This document shows, in pieces, positions 41,445 to 50,797 of a stretch of 64,000 nt of DNA (the stretch's first letter is position 1; each line of letters starts with the position of its first letter). Under the pieces are notes generated by a model. The model saw only the letters and a program-made list of their open reading frames with translations, was not told the origin of the DNA and ran no database searches. Both the position numbers and the translations under genes were made by a program. The stretch covers positions 1 through 64,000 of the forward strand of contig NZ_JACNME010000013.1 in NCBI RefSeq assembly GCF_014270065.1, in the 5' to 3' direction. The stretch comes from Quadrisphaera sp. RL12-1S. GTDB lineage: Bacteria; Actinomycetota; Actinomycetes; Actinomycetales; Quadrisphaeraceae.

Positions 41445-42901
41445 GCGGTCCACCTCGCCGGGGTGCGCGACGTCGGGGCGCTCGCCACGGCCCGCGCCCG
41501 CGCTTCGCGCAGCACCGCCACGAGCGCCGGCGCGTCCTCGGGGGCCACGGTCAGCGGTAGGCGCAGCCACCGGTCGCCGGTGCCGTCCACCGTGAACCGC
41601 GGCCCGGGCACCAGCCGCACCCCGAGGTCGAGGGCGTGCGAGACCAGCTGCGTGGCGCTCGGCGTGGGCAGGCCCACCCACAGCACCAGCCCGGCCTGGC
41701 CCCCGGACGGCGCGGTGCGCACCGTCCAGTCCGGCACCCCCGCCGCCAGCGCCGCGAGCAGCCCGGCCCGGCGCTGCGCCAGCAGCGCCCGTCGCTCGGC
41801 CAGCAGCTCCGGCGCCCGCGCCAGCAGGTGCACCGCCACCAGCTGGTCGAGCACGGGGGAGGTGATGTCGAGCCCCGCGCGCACCTGCGCCAGCCGTGAC
41901 ACCAGCTCCGGGGAGGCGCGCACCCACCCCAGGCGCAGCCCCGCCCAGAAGCTCTTGCTCACCGACCCCAGCGTCACCACCTCCTCGCCCGGCGACCCCC
42001 GGCGTGACTCGGCGAGCGCCGCCAGCGGGGTCTGGGCCTCGGCGGGGTCCACGAGGTCGGCGAAGGTCTCGTCCGCGGCCACCACCGGCCCGCCCGCCAG
42101 GGCGGCCAGCAGCTGGGTGCGCGCGTCGTCGTCCTGCACCAGGCCGGTGGGGTTCTGCGCGTCGGGGGTGACGTGCGCCAGCGCGGTCTGCGCCACCGCT
42201 CGCCGGCCCGCCGGTGACGCCGGCAGCTCCCACCCGTGCTCGCCCAGCGGCAGCGCCACCGGGCGCACGTGGTGGGCGCGGACGGCGTCGACGACGGCGG
42301 GGTAGGTCGGCTGCTCCACCAGCGCCCGCTGGCCAGGGCGCGACAGGGCCCCCAGCAGCAGGTTCCACCCCTGCAGCGCCCCGCTCGTGACGAGCACCTG
42401 CTCCGGCCGCGTGGCCAGGCCGCGCGCGGTGAGGTGGGCCGCCACGGCGTCGCGCAGCACCGGCAGCCCGAAGGCGTGCATGCCGTGGTGCGCCAGCTGC
42501 AGCGGCAGGTCCGCGCTCGCGGCGGTGACCGCGTCCAGCACGGCGGCCGGCGCGGGCAGCGCGGCCATGGTCAGGTCCAGCACGCCCTCCGGCTCGCGCT
42601 CGCCGCCCGGGTCGACGTCGGGCCGCTCCAGGGGGCTGCCGCTGGTCGGCAGCGCCACGCGGCTGCCGGCCCCGTGGGCGCTGCGCAGGTACCCCTCGGA
42701 GCGCAGGACGTCGTAGGCGGCGCTCACCGTGGTCCGGCTGACGCCGAGCGCCGCGGCCAGCGCTCGCTCGCTGGGCACCCGGGCGCCCACGGGGAGGCGG
42801 CCGTCCAGCGCGAGGCCGCGCACGCCGTCGGCGACCGCCGTGTAGGCGGCTCCGGCGCCGAGCCAGGGCGCGAGCAGGGAGGAGAGTCGGCCGGGGTCCA
42901 C
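41441..42901 (-). CDS. MocR-family GntR/aminotransferase regulator
   Basis: Regulator of 486 residues: a GntR winged helix at residues 10-80 (GLALDGRLPVGARVPSERAL, VSRTTVSAAYDVLRSEGYL) joined to a type I aminotransferase-fold domain. The PLP lysine is in LGSVSKSFWAGLRLGW, and HVTPDAQNPTGLV is the cofactor region. Such proteins sense pyridoxal phosphate or amino compounds. The GTG at 42901 starts next to a dyad (42918-42945). A divergent YczE gene is a classic MocR partner; BenE and DUF1275 follow it in the operon. Confidence 0.92.
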   Translation of the reverse strand: MDPGRLSSLLAPWLGAGAAYTAVADGVRGLALDGRLPVGARVPSERALAAALGVSRTTVSAAYDVLRSEGYLRSAHGAGSRVALPTSGSPLERPDVDPGGEREPEGVLDLTMAALPAPAAVLDAVTAASADLPLQLAHHGMHAFGLPVLRDAVAAHLTARGLATRPEQVLVTSGALQGWNLLLGALSRPGQRALVEQPTYPAVVDAVRAHHVRPVALPLGEHGWELPASPAGRRAVAQTALAHVTPDAQNPTGLVQDDDARTQLLAALAGGPVVAADETFADLVDPAEAQTPLAALAESRRGSPGEEVVTLGSVSKSFWAGLRLGWVRASPELVSRLAQVRAGLDITSPVLDQLVAVHLLARAPELLAERRALLAQRRAGLLAALAAGVPDWTVRTAPSGGQAGLVLWVGLPTPSATQLVSHALDLGVRLVPGPRFTVDGTGDRWLRLPLTVAPEDAPALVAVLREARARAVASAPTSRTPARWTA

Positions 42902-42917
42902 CCGTCCATCGTGGCGG

Positions 42918-42945
42918 ACTTGGCCCTGTTGCGGCAGGGCCAAGT
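42918..42945. promoter_or_regulatory. MocR operator: 11-6-11 perfect dyad
   Basis: ACTTGGCCCTG (42918-42928) is perfectly inverted at 42935-42945 around TTGCGG. It fills the 60-bp gap between the divergent MocR (GTG 42901) and YczE (GTG 42962) genes, as expected for a single site controlling both. Confidence 0.75.
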
Positions 42946-42961
42946 GGCAGACAGTGGCTGG

Positions 42962-43642
42962 GTGCCGACGCCCCGCCTCCTCTCCCGCGTGCTGCTGCCC
43001 GTCGTCCCCGACCGCCGGCCGCTGCGCGCCCTCGTCCTCGCGGTGGGCCTGGCCGGCTACGGCGCCAGCATCGCCCTCATGCTGCGCTCCGACCTCGGCG
43101 TCATGCCGTGGAGCGTGCTCGACCAGGGCATGTCCCGGACCTTCGGCGGCGAGGTCGGCACCTGGTCGATCCTCACCGGTGTTGTCGTGCTGCTGTGCTG
43201 GGTCCCCCTGCGGCAGCGCCCGGGCGTCGGCACGCTCGCCAACGTCGTCCTCGTGGGCCTGTCCATCAACGCCACGCTGGCGCTGGTCCCGGCCAGCGCG
43301 GGCGAGGGCGCGGTGGCCGCCTGGTCGCTGCTGCTCGCCGGCGTCGTCCTCAACGCCCTCGCCACCGGCGTGTACGTGGGGGCCGGCCTCGGCCCGGGAC
43401 CGCGCGACGGACTCAGCATCGGCCTGGCCCGCAAGGGCCTGCCGCTGCGCGTGGCGCGCACCGGGGTGGAGCTGCTGGTGCTGGGCATCGGCTTCGCCCT
43501 CGGCGGCACGGTCGGGTGGGGGACGCTGGTCTACGCCCTGGCCATCGGCCCGCTGGTGCACCGGACGATCCCCGCGTTCCGCCTGCGCACCCCCGCCGAG
43601 CGCGCCGGCGGTCCGGAACCGGCCGCCGCACCCGCGCACTGA
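42962..43642 (+). CDS. YczE/YitT-like membrane protein
   Basis: 226 residues, about five to six helices. GYGASIALMLRSDLGVMPWS at about residues 33-52 and GVYVGAGLGPGPRDGLSIGL at about 137-156 are the two family repeats. In Bacillus and many actinobacteria it is paired with a MocR regulator, as here, and is thought to transport or sense a related metabolite. The GTG at 42962 is just downstream of the dyad. A terminator hairpin follows at 43657-43678. Confidence 0.87.
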   Translation: MPTPRLLSRVLLPVVPDRRPLRALVLAVGLAGYGASIALMLRSDLGVMPWSVLDQGMSRTFGGEVGTWSILTGVVVLLCWVPLRQRPGVGTLANVVLVGLSINATLALVPASAGEGAVAAWSLLLAGVVLNALATGVYVGAGLGPGPRDGLSIGLARKGLPLRVARTGVELLVLGIGFALGGTVGWGTLVYALAIGPLVHRTIPAFRLRTPAERAGGPEPAAAPAH

Positions 43643-43656
43643 CCGCCCCTCCCGGT

Positions 43657-43678
43657 CGCAGCCGCGCGCCCGGCTGCG
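43657..43678. terminator. Hairpin after yczE
   Basis: CGCAGCCG (43657-43664) pairs with CGGCTGCG (43671-43678) over a 6-nt loop, 15 nt after the yczE stop. Confidence 0.55.
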
Positions 43679-43730
43679 GTGGGGGTGACGGGTGTTCCGC
43701 TGCGGCCGCCGGAGGAGCACCCTGCTGGCC

Positions 43731-44066
43731 GTGGCTGATGACGACGACGTCCGGCGGCTCGCGCTCGCCCTCCCCGACACCACGGAGAAGTCCTCCTGGG
43801 GTACCCCGGGGTTCCGCGTGCACGACAAGCTCTTCGCCCGCCTGCACGACCAGCCCGGCGTGCTCGTGCTGCGGCGACCCAGCGTCGAGGACGCCGAGGA
43901 GCTCGCCGCCGCTGACCCGGTCGCCTTCTTCCGCACGCCCCACTACGCCGGGTACCCGTACGTGCTCGCCCGGCTCGCGGAGCTCGAGGTGGACGAGCTC
44001 GCCGAGGTGCTCCGCGAGGCCTGGGAGGTGCAGGCGCCCGCCCGCCTGCGCGAGCAGACCCGCTGA
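43731..44066 (+). CDS. MmcQ/YjbR-like protein (DUF419)
   Basis: 111-residue cytoplasmic protein. LALALPDTTEKSSWGTPGFR at residues 9-28, KLFARLHDQPGVLVLR and AFFRTPHYAGYPYVLARLAE are the pattern of this small double-wing DNA-binding-like family; the function is not known. The GTG at 43731 gives a normal-length protein; an in-frame GTG at 43692 would add 13 basic residues. It ends 25 bp from the convergent methyltransferase. Confidence 0.8.
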   Translation: MADDDDVRRLALALPDTTEKSSWGTPGFRVHDKLFARLHDQPGVLVLRRPSVEDAEELAAADPVAFFRTPHYAGYPYVLARLAELEVDELAEVLREAWEVQAPARLREQTR

Positions 44067-44090
44067 CGGCGCGAGCGGTCGTCCGGCCGC

Positions 44091-44933
44091 TCAGCGCTGC
44101 CGGGTGCGCGCGAGCACCACCTGGAACAGGTAGCGGTGCCTGATGCGGCCGCCGAAGCGCCGGTCGGCGAGGTCGCCCAGGCAGGCCAGCAGACCCTCCC
44201 GCGCCTCCGGCTCCAGCACGGCGACCTGCGAGTAGGTGCTGATGAGGTCCAGGTACTGGTCGGTGGAGTACTCGACCTCCACCGGGAAGCCCTGGTGGCT
44301 CACCTCGGTGAAGGCGTCGTGGCGCTCGAACTCGGCCGTGGTCGGTGAGACCTCGGTCTCCGGCGTCAGCGTGAAGCGCGTGCCCCCGTTGCGGCCCCGC
44401 TGGCCGAACCGCTCCCAGCAGGCGCTCGCGGCGTCGAAGAACTCCTGCGAGCCTCCCGCGACGTGCGAGGACCACACCACCGCCAGCACCCCGCCGGGAC
44501 GCAGCGCCGCGGCGGCCTTGCGCGCCCGCACGGCCGGGTCGAGCCAGTGCCAGGCCGTGGCGCAGAGCACCGCGTCGAACGGATCCGCCGGCAGCGGCCA
44601 GTCCTCGAAGGGCGACACCACCACCTCGACCTGAGCACCCGGCACGGCACCGACCGTCCGGCGGGCGAGCGCGGCCATCTGCGCCCCGAGCTCCACCGCC
44701 GTGACGCTCCAACCCCGCTCGGCCATCGACACCGTCGCCTGCCCGGTGCCGGGAGCGACCTCCAGCACCCGCGAGCCGTTCCGGAGACCGGCGGCGTCTG
44801 CGAAGGCGTCGAACAGCGCCGCCGGGTACGTCGGGCGGGTGCGGGCGTAGCGCTCGGCGTCGTCGTCGAAGGTCGTGCGCCGGTGCAGGCGGAGCTCGGT
44901 CGGCAGAGCCGGGACGTCGTCGCGCTCACTCAC
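44091..44933 (-). CDS. Class I SAM-dependent methyltransferase
   Basis: 280-residue Rossmann methyltransferase. Motif I is VLEVAPGTGQATVSMAERG at about residues 56-74, followed by VTAVELGAQM, then AVLCATAWHWLDPAVRARKA and LRPGGVLAVVW. This is the trans-aconitate/UbiE-like group acting on small molecules. The first of three adjacent GTG codons may also serve; the one at 44933 begins MSERDDVP. It is divergent from the MFS exporter at 45079, so the two may share control. Substrate unknown. Confidence 0.85.
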   Translation of the reverse strand: MSERDDVPALPTELRLHRRTTFDDDAERYARTRPTYPAALFDAFADAAGLRNGSRVLEVAPGTGQATVSMAERGWSVTAVELGAQMAALARRTVGAVPGAQVEVVVSPFEDWPLPADPFDAVLCATAWHWLDPAVRARKAAAALRPGGVLAVVWSSHVAGGSQEFFDAASACWERFGQRGRNGGTRFTLTPETEVSPTTAEFERHDAFTEVSHQGFPVEVEYSTDQYLDLISTYSQVAVLEPEAREGLLACLGDLADRRFGGRIRHRYLFQVVLARTRQR

Positions 44934-45078
44934 GACCACCACCCTGGGCGACCGCCGCCGAGGGCGTCCAGCCGGTCGGCTGTGGCAGGGTGGTGCTCGT
45001 CGAGGCGCCTGCCCGGCCGCACCGAGACGCCCGTCCGCGTGAGCAGCTCTCCGCGGTCCGGCCGCGAGAGGGACCCTC

Positions 45079-46371
45079 GTGACCACGAGGACGCCGGGCG
45101 CGCCGCAGCGCCCGCAGTCGTACCGCCAGCTGCTGGCCCTGCCGGGGGCCGCCGCCTTCTTCGCGGCGGCGAGCACCGGACGGGTGGGGGTGGCCGCCAC
45201 CGGCCTGGGCCTGGTGTGGCTCGTGCACGGGACCAGCGGGTCCTTCGGGGCGGCGGGGGCGACCGTCGCGGCGTTCGCCGTGGCGGAGGCGCTGGCCGGT
45301 CCGCAGGTGGCCCGCGCCGTGGACCGGTGGGGCCAGACCGCGGTGCTCCCGGGTGTGCTGGCCGTGCACGCGGCCGCCGTCGTCGCCGTGGTGGCCCTGG
45401 CCACCGCGGGGGCTCCGGGGGCTCGGGGGGCAGCAGTGGTGGTCGCGGCGGCCGCTGCCGGGGCGAGCGCGCCACAGCTCGGCGCCCTGTCCGCGGTGCG
45501 CTGGACGGTGCTTCTCCACGACCACCGCGAGGATCTGCCGCGGGCGTTCGCCCTGGAGTCGCTGGCCAACGCCGTCGCGTTCCTCGTGGGGCCGGTGCTC
45601 GTCAGCGCTCTGGCCGCGCGGGGCGCGCCCTGGGCGGGCAGCGCGGCGGCGCTGGCAGTGGTGCTCGGCGGCGGGGCGCTGCTCTCGCTGCAGCGCCGCA
45701 CGGCGCCGGCCGCGGGAGCAGGACGACGACGGCCTCCCGGTCCGTCGTCGGCTGCGCCTGCGCGGCGGTCTCTCGCGAGGCCGGTGCCGCTGCTGCTCGT
45801 CGCGGCGAGCTGCCTGCTGGGGGTGCACTTCGGCGGGCTGCCGATCGTCACGGCCGCCTGGGGGGACGTGCTCGGCGGCCCGGCGTCGGCCGCTCCGCTG
45901 GTGGCGGTCAGCAGCGGGGCGGGGCTGCTCGGCGCGTGGGTCTTCGGGCTGCGCAGCTGGCGGACGCCGCCGCTGGTGCAGGTCGTGGTCGCTGCCGGAT
46001 CGCTCGCCGTGGGCTGCGGCGCGGCTGCCCTCGCGGCACCTGCCGAGCGCGTGTCCGGGACCGCCTCCTCCGCACTGCTGGTGGGTGGGCTGGCGCTGGC
46101 CGGCGTCGTCGTCCCCGTGGTGGTGGTCCAGGTGGGCGTGGTGCTGGAGCGGGAGGTGCCGCGCGCGGTGCTCACCGAGGCGCTGGCCTGGACCAGCTCG
46201 GCGAGCGCCGCGGGCAGCGCGGTGGGGGCGGTGGCGGTGGGCCGGGTGGTGGACGCCGCGGGAGCGGGGGCGGGCGCGTCGGCGCTCGTCGTCGTCGCGG
46301 TCCTGCTGGCGGGGGTGGTCTCGGGAGCGCAGGCGCAGCGCCCGTGTCACCCGAGTGAGCGACATCACTGA
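45079..46371 (+). CDS. MFS transporter
   Basis: Membrane protein of 430 residues with about 12 helices split into two halves by a Pro/Arg-rich loop (around residue 220). The N-terminal half keeps a weak motif A in [36 protein letters not shown] resembles the conserved helix 5 region. The Ala/Val-rich sequence gives no substrate clue; drug-exporter-like. The GTG at 45079 follows GAGAGGG. Divergent from the methyltransferase at 44091-44933. Confidence 0.82.
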   Translation: MTTRTPGAPQRPQSYRQLLALPGAAAFFAAASTGRVGVAATGLGLVWLVHGTSGSFGAAGATVAAFAVAEALAGPQVARAVDRWGQTAVLPGVLAVHAAAVVAVVALATAGAPGARGAAVVVAAAAAGASAPQLGALSAVRWTVLLHDHREDLPRAFALESLANAVAFLVGPVLVSALAARGAPWAGSAAALAVVLGGGALLSLQRRTAPAAGAGRRRPPGPSSAAPARRSLARPVPLLLVAASCLLGVHFGGLPIVTAAWGDVLGGPASAAPLVAVSSGAGLLGAWVFGLRSWRTPPLVQVVVAAGSLAVGCGAAALAAPAERVSGTASSALLVGGLALAGVVVPVVVVQVGVVLEREVPRAVLTEALAWTSSASAAGSAVGAVAVGRVVDAAGAGAGASALVVVAVLLAGVVSGAQAQRPCHPSERHH

Positions 46372-46474
46372 ACAATGTCTGGAGCGAAGGATCACGAAGG
46401 TGCTCACCGCGTCGATCAAGGACACGTCGCCGCCGCACGGCGCGAACACACCTCGATCGAAGGAGCGCAGCAGC

Positions 46475-48070
46475 ATGGACGTCACGGGGCCGGTCACCAC
46501 CCAGCGCTGGACCATCGCACGCACCCTGGGCGCCCTGCTCGTGGCCGTCGGAGTGGCCGTCGTGCTGCTGGTCGCCGGTGCGGTGAGCACCCAGCGGCAG
46601 CTCGGGGTGGCCAACGGCCGGGTCGACCACACCCACCGGGTGCTGGAGGAGGTCTCGCGGACCTCGGAGCTGCTGGCGCGCGCGGAGTCGAGCCAGCGCG
46701 GCTTCGTCATCACCGGCAAGGACGAGTACCTCACCGGGTTCTCCGGCGCCTCCAGCGACCTGCGGGCAGCGCAGGAGGAGCTGCGCCAGCTCACGGCCGA
46801 CAACCCGGCCCAGCAGCAGCGCCTCGACCAGCTCGGACCGCTGCTGACCGCCAAGCTCGCGGAGATGCAGTCGACCATCGACGCCCGCCGCGGCGAGGGC
46901 GGCTTCACCGCCGCTCAGAGCATCGTCCTGACCGATGCGGGCGCGGCCTCCGGCCGGCAGATCGCTCAGCTGCTCGCCGACGTCTCCGGACAGGAGGAGG
47001 GCCTGCTGGTCACCCGCAACGCCGCCAGCGACCGCTCTGCGGCCCTGGCGCAGGGACTGCAGGTCGGTGGGGGGCTCGTGGTCGTGGCGGTGCTGGCCGT
47101 GGGCGGCACCCTCGTGATCCGGAAGATCGTCAGGCCGGTGCGCGAGGTCACCGCCGCACTGGCGGCGCTCGCTGCGGGCGACCTCACGCAGACCGTCGCG
47201 GTGCGGACCACGGACGAGACCGCGCTCATGGCGTCCTCGCTGAACCGCGCCACCAGCGCCCTCAGCACCAGCATGAGCCGGGTCCGCGAGTCCGCCCAGT
47301 CCCTGGCCAGCGCCTCCGCCCAGCTCACCGCCTCCTCCTCCGCGATCGCCGAGGCCGCTGACGCCACCGCCGGTCGTGCGGTGCAGCTGACCGCCAGCGC
47401 CTCCAGCGTGGCCGGGGAGGTCGCCACCGTCTCCGCCGGCAGCGAGGAGATGGGCGCCTCCATCCTGGAGATCAGCAACAGCGCCCAGGAGGCCGCGCGC
47501 GTGGCCTCCGAGGCGGTCGCCCTGGCCACCACGTCGTCCGAGGCCGTCGACAGGCTGGGGCGCTCGTCGTCGGAGATCGGTGCGGTGGTGAAGGTCATCA
47601 CGAGCATCGCCGAGCAGACCAACCTCCTGGCCCTCAACGCGACCATCGAGGCCGCCCGGGCGGGAGAGGCCGGCAAGGGCTTCGCCGTGGTCGCCACCGA
47701 GGTGAAGGACCTCGCCCAGGGCACGGCGCGGGCCACCGACGACATCGCCCGCCGCGTGCAGGCGATCCAGGGGGACACCAGCAGCGCCGTGGACGCGATC
47801 GCGCGCATCACCGAGGTCATCGCCAAGATCAGCGACTTCCAGACCACCATCGCGTCGGCGGTGGAGGAGCAGACGGCCACCACGCAGGAGATGACCCGCG
47901 GCGCGGCCCAGGCCGCCGGAGGCACCGACGAGATGGTGGCGACCATCGAGGGGGTCGCCACCAGCGCGCGCGACACCACCGCGAGCGTCAAGGAGTCCCA
48001 GGAGGCGGCCTCCGAGCTGGCCCGGATGTCGCGCGAGCTGGACCACCTGGTCGGTGGGTTCAGGATCTGA
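46475..48070 (+). CDS. Methyl-accepting chemotaxis protein with CHASE3-like sensor
   Basis: Chemoreceptor of 531 residues. TM1 is at about 18-40, an extracellular helical bundle of CHASE3 type covers about 42-190 ([19 protein letters not shown] is its hallmark), TM2 about 195-215, then HAMP and the signalling domain. The CheA/CheW-contact hairpin tip reads [20 protein letters not shown] and is well conserved. The ATG at 46475 has AAGGAG 9 nt upstream. No che or flagellar gene is in the window, so it works with a system encoded elsewhere and shows the organism is probably motile. Confidence 0.95.
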   Translation: MDVTGPVTTQRWTIARTLGALLVAVGVAVVLLVAGAVSTQRQLGVANGRVDHTHRVLEEVSRTSELLARAESSQRGFVITGKDEYLTGFSGASSDLRAAQEELRQLTADNPAQQQRLDQLGPLLTAKLAEMQSTIDARRGEGGFTAAQSIVLTDAGAASGRQIAQLLADVSGQEEGLLVTRNAASDRSAALAQGLQVGGGLVVVAVLAVGGTLVIRKIVRPVREVTAALAALAAGDLTQTVAVRTTDETALMASSLNRATSALSTSMSRVRESAQSLASASAQLTASSSAIAEAADATAGRAVQLTASASSVAGEVATVSAGSEEMGASILEISNSAQEAARVASEAVALATTSSEAVDRLGRSSSEIGAVVKVITSIAEQTNLLALNATIEAARAGEAGKGFAVVATEVKDLAQGTARATDDIARRVQAIQGDTSSAVDAIARITEVIAKISDFQTTIASAVEEQTATTQEMTRGAAQAAGGTDEMVATIEGVATSARDTTASVKESQEAASELARMSRELDHLVGGFRI

Positions 48071-48161
48071 GGCGCTCGCACCGCACCTCACCGCCACGCC
48101 CCGCACCGCCCGCCGCCGCCCCGCCACCGCGGCGGGCGGTGCGGGCGCCGAGACTGGAGGG

Positions 48162-49856
48162 GTGACGGGACCCCGGCAGGTGCTGCTGCAGCGCCGGGGT
48201 CCCGACGCCGTGGTGGCGCTGGTGGACGGTGCGCCGGAGCACCTGCAGGAGGCGGACCTGTCCCGGTTCGTCGCTCGGCTGGAGGCCGCGGGTGCCGGGC
48301 CGCGCTGGGTCTGGGACGACACCACGCGCTGGTACCCGGCGCTGCTGGCCGCCGGCCTGCGGGTGCGGCGCTGCCTCGACCTGCGGCTGGTGCACCGACT
48401 GCTGCGGCGCTCGCCGCTGGTCGACCAGGGACTGCTGACCGGCCCGGAGACCGCGGCGTGGGACGAGCTGGTGCCGCGCAGCGCCACGTCCGCGGCCGCG
48501 GGGTCCGCCGGTGGGGGCGCCGAGGGGCTGTTCGACCTGCACGTGCACGTCGCGGCCCTCGACGCCGCCGCCGAGCACGCGGCCCAGCAGGCGGCCCTGG
48601 CGGCGTCGCTGCAGCGGGGCCGGCTCCAGCTGCTGGTGGCCGCTGAGAGCGCCGCCGCGCTGGTGGCCGCGGAGATGACGCACGCCGGGCTGCCGTGGCG
48701 CGCCGACGTCCACGAGGCGCTGCTCGCCGCCGAGCTCGGGCCGCGCCCGCCCGCGGGGGAGCCACCGGCCGTGCTGGCCGCTCTGCTCGCGCGGGCGAGG
48801 GAGGCGCTGGGGGCGCCGTCGCTCAACCCCGACAGCCCGGCCGACCTGCTGCGCGCCCTGCGGCGGGTGGGGCTGGAGCCGCCGGACACCCGCTCCGGCA
48901 CCCTCTCGCAGCTCGACCACCCCGCGGTGGCGCCGCTGCTGGAGCACCGCCGCCTGTCCCGGCTGCACGCCGCCAACGGCTGGCGCTGGCTGCGCGAGTG
49001 GGTGCACGACGGCCGCTACCGCCCCGACCACCTGCCCGGCGGCGTGGTCAGCGGGCGCTGGGCCGCGCAGGGCGGGGGCGCGCTGTCGGTGCCGGCGGTG
49101 CTGCGCCCGGCGGTGGCCGCCGACGAGGGGTGGCGCCTGGTGGTGGCCGACGTGGCCCAGCTCGAGCCGCGCGTGCTCGCTGCGGTCTCCGGGGACGTCG
49201 ACCTCGCCCGCGCTGCGGCCGGCGGCGACCTGTACCAGGGCGTGGTGGACAGCGGCGCGGTCGCGACCCGCTCCGACGCCAAGCTCGCGGTGCTCGGGGC
49301 CATGTACGGCGCCACCGCCGGCAGCGGCGGGCGAATGGTCGAGCACCTCGCGCGCCGCTACCCGCGCGCCGTGGAGCACCTGGAGCTGGCCGCGGCCGCG
49401 GGAGAGTGCGGCGAGGTGGTGAGCACGTGGCTCGGCCGGGGGTCGCCGCGGCCGGGCGGCGCGTGGACGCAGCAGGCCCCCGACGTCCCGGTCAGCGAGG
49501 CGGACCTGCGCGAGCGGCGCTCGTGGGGGCGCTTCACCCGCAACTTCGTGGTGCAGGGCTCGGCAGCCGAGTGGGCCGCCAGCTGGATCGCGCTGCTGCG
49601 CGAGGAGCTGTGGCGGATCGGCGGTGCCGGTCGGGTGGAACAGCGGCCGCACCTGGTGCTCTTCCTGCACGACGAGGTGCTCGTGCACACCCCCGCCGCA
49701 CTGGCGGAGGAGGTGGCGGACGCGGTGCGCGGCGCCGCTGAGCGCGCGGGGCGGCTGCTCTACGGGGAGTTCCCGATCGCGTTCCCGCTGGACGTGCACG
49801 TGGGCAGCTCCTGGGCGGACGCCGCCGACGACGCCGACGCCGGTGCGCCGGCCTGA
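48162..49856 (+). CDS. Family-A DNA polymerase-like protein (3'-5' exonuclease/polymerase type)
   Basis: 564 residues. The C-terminal half is a PolA-type polymerase: motif A VVADVAQLEPRVLAAVSGD, motif B region KLAVLGAMYGATAGSGG and motif C LFLHDEVLVH with the catalytic HDE. The N-terminal part is the exonuclease-like domain but with weak acidic motifs. No 5' nuclease domain is present, so it is shorter than PolA (about 900). Actinobacteria carry this as a second polymerase; a repair role is inferred. The GTG at 48162 follows TGGAGG. Confidence 0.86.
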   Translation: MTGPRQVLLQRRGPDAVVALVDGAPEHLQEADLSRFVARLEAAGAGPRWVWDDTTRWYPALLAAGLRVRRCLDLRLVHRLLRRSPLVDQGLLTGPETAAWDELVPRSATSAAAGSAGGGAEGLFDLHVHVAALDAAAEHAAQQAALAASLQRGRLQLLVAAESAAALVAAEMTHAGLPWRADVHEALLAAELGPRPPAGEPPAVLAALLARAREALGAPSLNPDSPADLLRALRRVGLEPPDTRSGTLSQLDHPAVAPLLEHRRLSRLHAANGWRWLREWVHDGRYRPDHLPGGVVSGRWAAQGGGALSVPAVLRPAVAADEGWRLVVADVAQLEPRVLAAVSGDVDLARAAAGGDLYQGVVDSGAVATRSDAKLAVLGAMYGATAGSGGRMVEHLARRYPRAVEHLELAAAAGECGEVVSTWLGRGSPRPGGAWTQQAPDVPVSEADLRERRSWGRFTRNFVVQGSAAEWAASWIALLREELWRIGGAGRVEQRPHLVLFLHDEVLVHTPAALAEEVADAVRGAAERAGRLLYGEFPIAFPLDVHVGSSWADAADDADAGAPA

Positions 49857-49874
49857 GAGGTGGACGACGCGCAG

Positions 49875-49967
49875 TTCCGCCCCATCACGCGAGCTTCCGC
49901 CCCATCACGCGAGCTCCCGCCCCATCGGGCCGGCCGATGGGGCGGAAAGCCGCGCGATGGGGCGGAA
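49875..49967. repeat. Direct and inverted repeats between convergent genes
   Basis: TTCCGCCCCATCACGCGAGC is repeated exactly at 49875-49894 and 49895-49914. A third unit begins at 49915, and two inverted units CGATGGGGCGGAA follow (49935-49947, 49955-49967). CCGCCCCATCGG (49917-49928) pairs with 49934-49945 as a 12-bp hairpin with 5-nt loop. Confidence 0.85.
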
Positions 49968-49992
49968 GCGCGTCCCGCGGGGCGGAGCTCGC

Positions 49993-50019
49993 CGGCAGGT
50001 GCGGCAGGTGCGGCAGGTG
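49993..50019 (+). repeat. Three tandem GGCAGGTGC units
   Basis: A 9-bp unit occurs three times just before the 3' end of the ABC permease gene at 50027. Confidence 0.75.
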
Positions 50020-50026
50020 CAGCGCG

Positions 50027-50797
50027 TCAGCGCACCGAGGCCCGCCGCAGGAGCACCAGCTCGCCGGTGCAGGCCACGGCCGTGACCAGCGCGGCCAGCG
50101 CTGCGAGCCACCACGGTCGGAAGCTGACCGCGAGCTCGCCCAGGTGCGGGGCGAGCAGCAGGGCGCTGACAGCCAGCAGGGCGCCGCTCCCGAGCCCCAG
50201 GAGCAGCGGCCCCCGCGCCCCGAGCCTCACCCACGCCGCGGCGAACAGCGCGCCCAGCGAGAGCACGGCGAGGCTGCCGAGGAACAGCACCGCGACGAGC
50301 CGCAGCGGGTCACCGCCACCGAGGACCACCACGTCCATGAGGTACAGCCCCACGAACCACTGCCCCGTCAGCCGCTCCACCCCCAGCAGCGCCAGGCCGG
50401 CGACGGCGACGTACGCCGACAGCAGCCCGTGGAACGCCAGCGTGCCCGTGGTGAAGGCGCGCCGCCCGGTGCCCAGCGCGAGCGCCAGCGGGAACGTGGT
50501 GGCCACCGACTGGACGCCGTAGTACCCCAGGAAGCCAGGCAGCGCCCACAGCACACCGGGGTTGTTGCGGCTGTTGCTGACCCACTCGGGCGTGCCCGGC
50601 CGCGACCCCAGCTGGTAGAAGAACCCGGCGATCACCGCCGAGACGACGAGCACCAGCCCCAGCGTCACGAGCGGCACCGCGAAGGTCATGAAGCGCTTGG
50701 TGGTCTGCAGGGCCACCACGTCGAGCGCGGAGACCGCCCGCACCGCGGTGGGAGCCTGCGCCGGGGTGTCGAGGTCGGGGGCTGCCGTGGTGGTCAT
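50027..50797 (-). CDS. ABC transporter permease of a YtrA-regulated operon
   Basis: 256-residue membrane protein with six helices, starting after a 35-residue cytoplasmic N-terminus (FMTFAVPLVTLGLVLVVSAV is TM1). It has no named permease motif, but its position after an ABC ATPase and a GntR/YtrA gene, with an ATGA overlap, makes it the channel partner. Similar operons respond to cell-envelope antibiotics. It is the last gene and converges on the polymerase. Confidence 0.8.
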   Translation of the reverse strand: MTTTAAPDLDTPAQAPTAVRAVSALDVVALQTTKRFMTFAVPLVTLGLVLVVSAVIAGFFYQLGSRPGTPEWVSNSRNNPGVLWALPGFLGYYGVQSVATTFPLALALGTGRRAFTTGTLAFHGLLSAYVAVAGLALLGVERLTGQWFVGLYLMDVVVLGGGDPLRLVAVLFLGSLAVLSLGALFAAAWVRLGARGPLLLGLGSGALLAVSALLLAPHLGELAVSFRPWWLAALAALVTAVACTGELVLLRRASVR

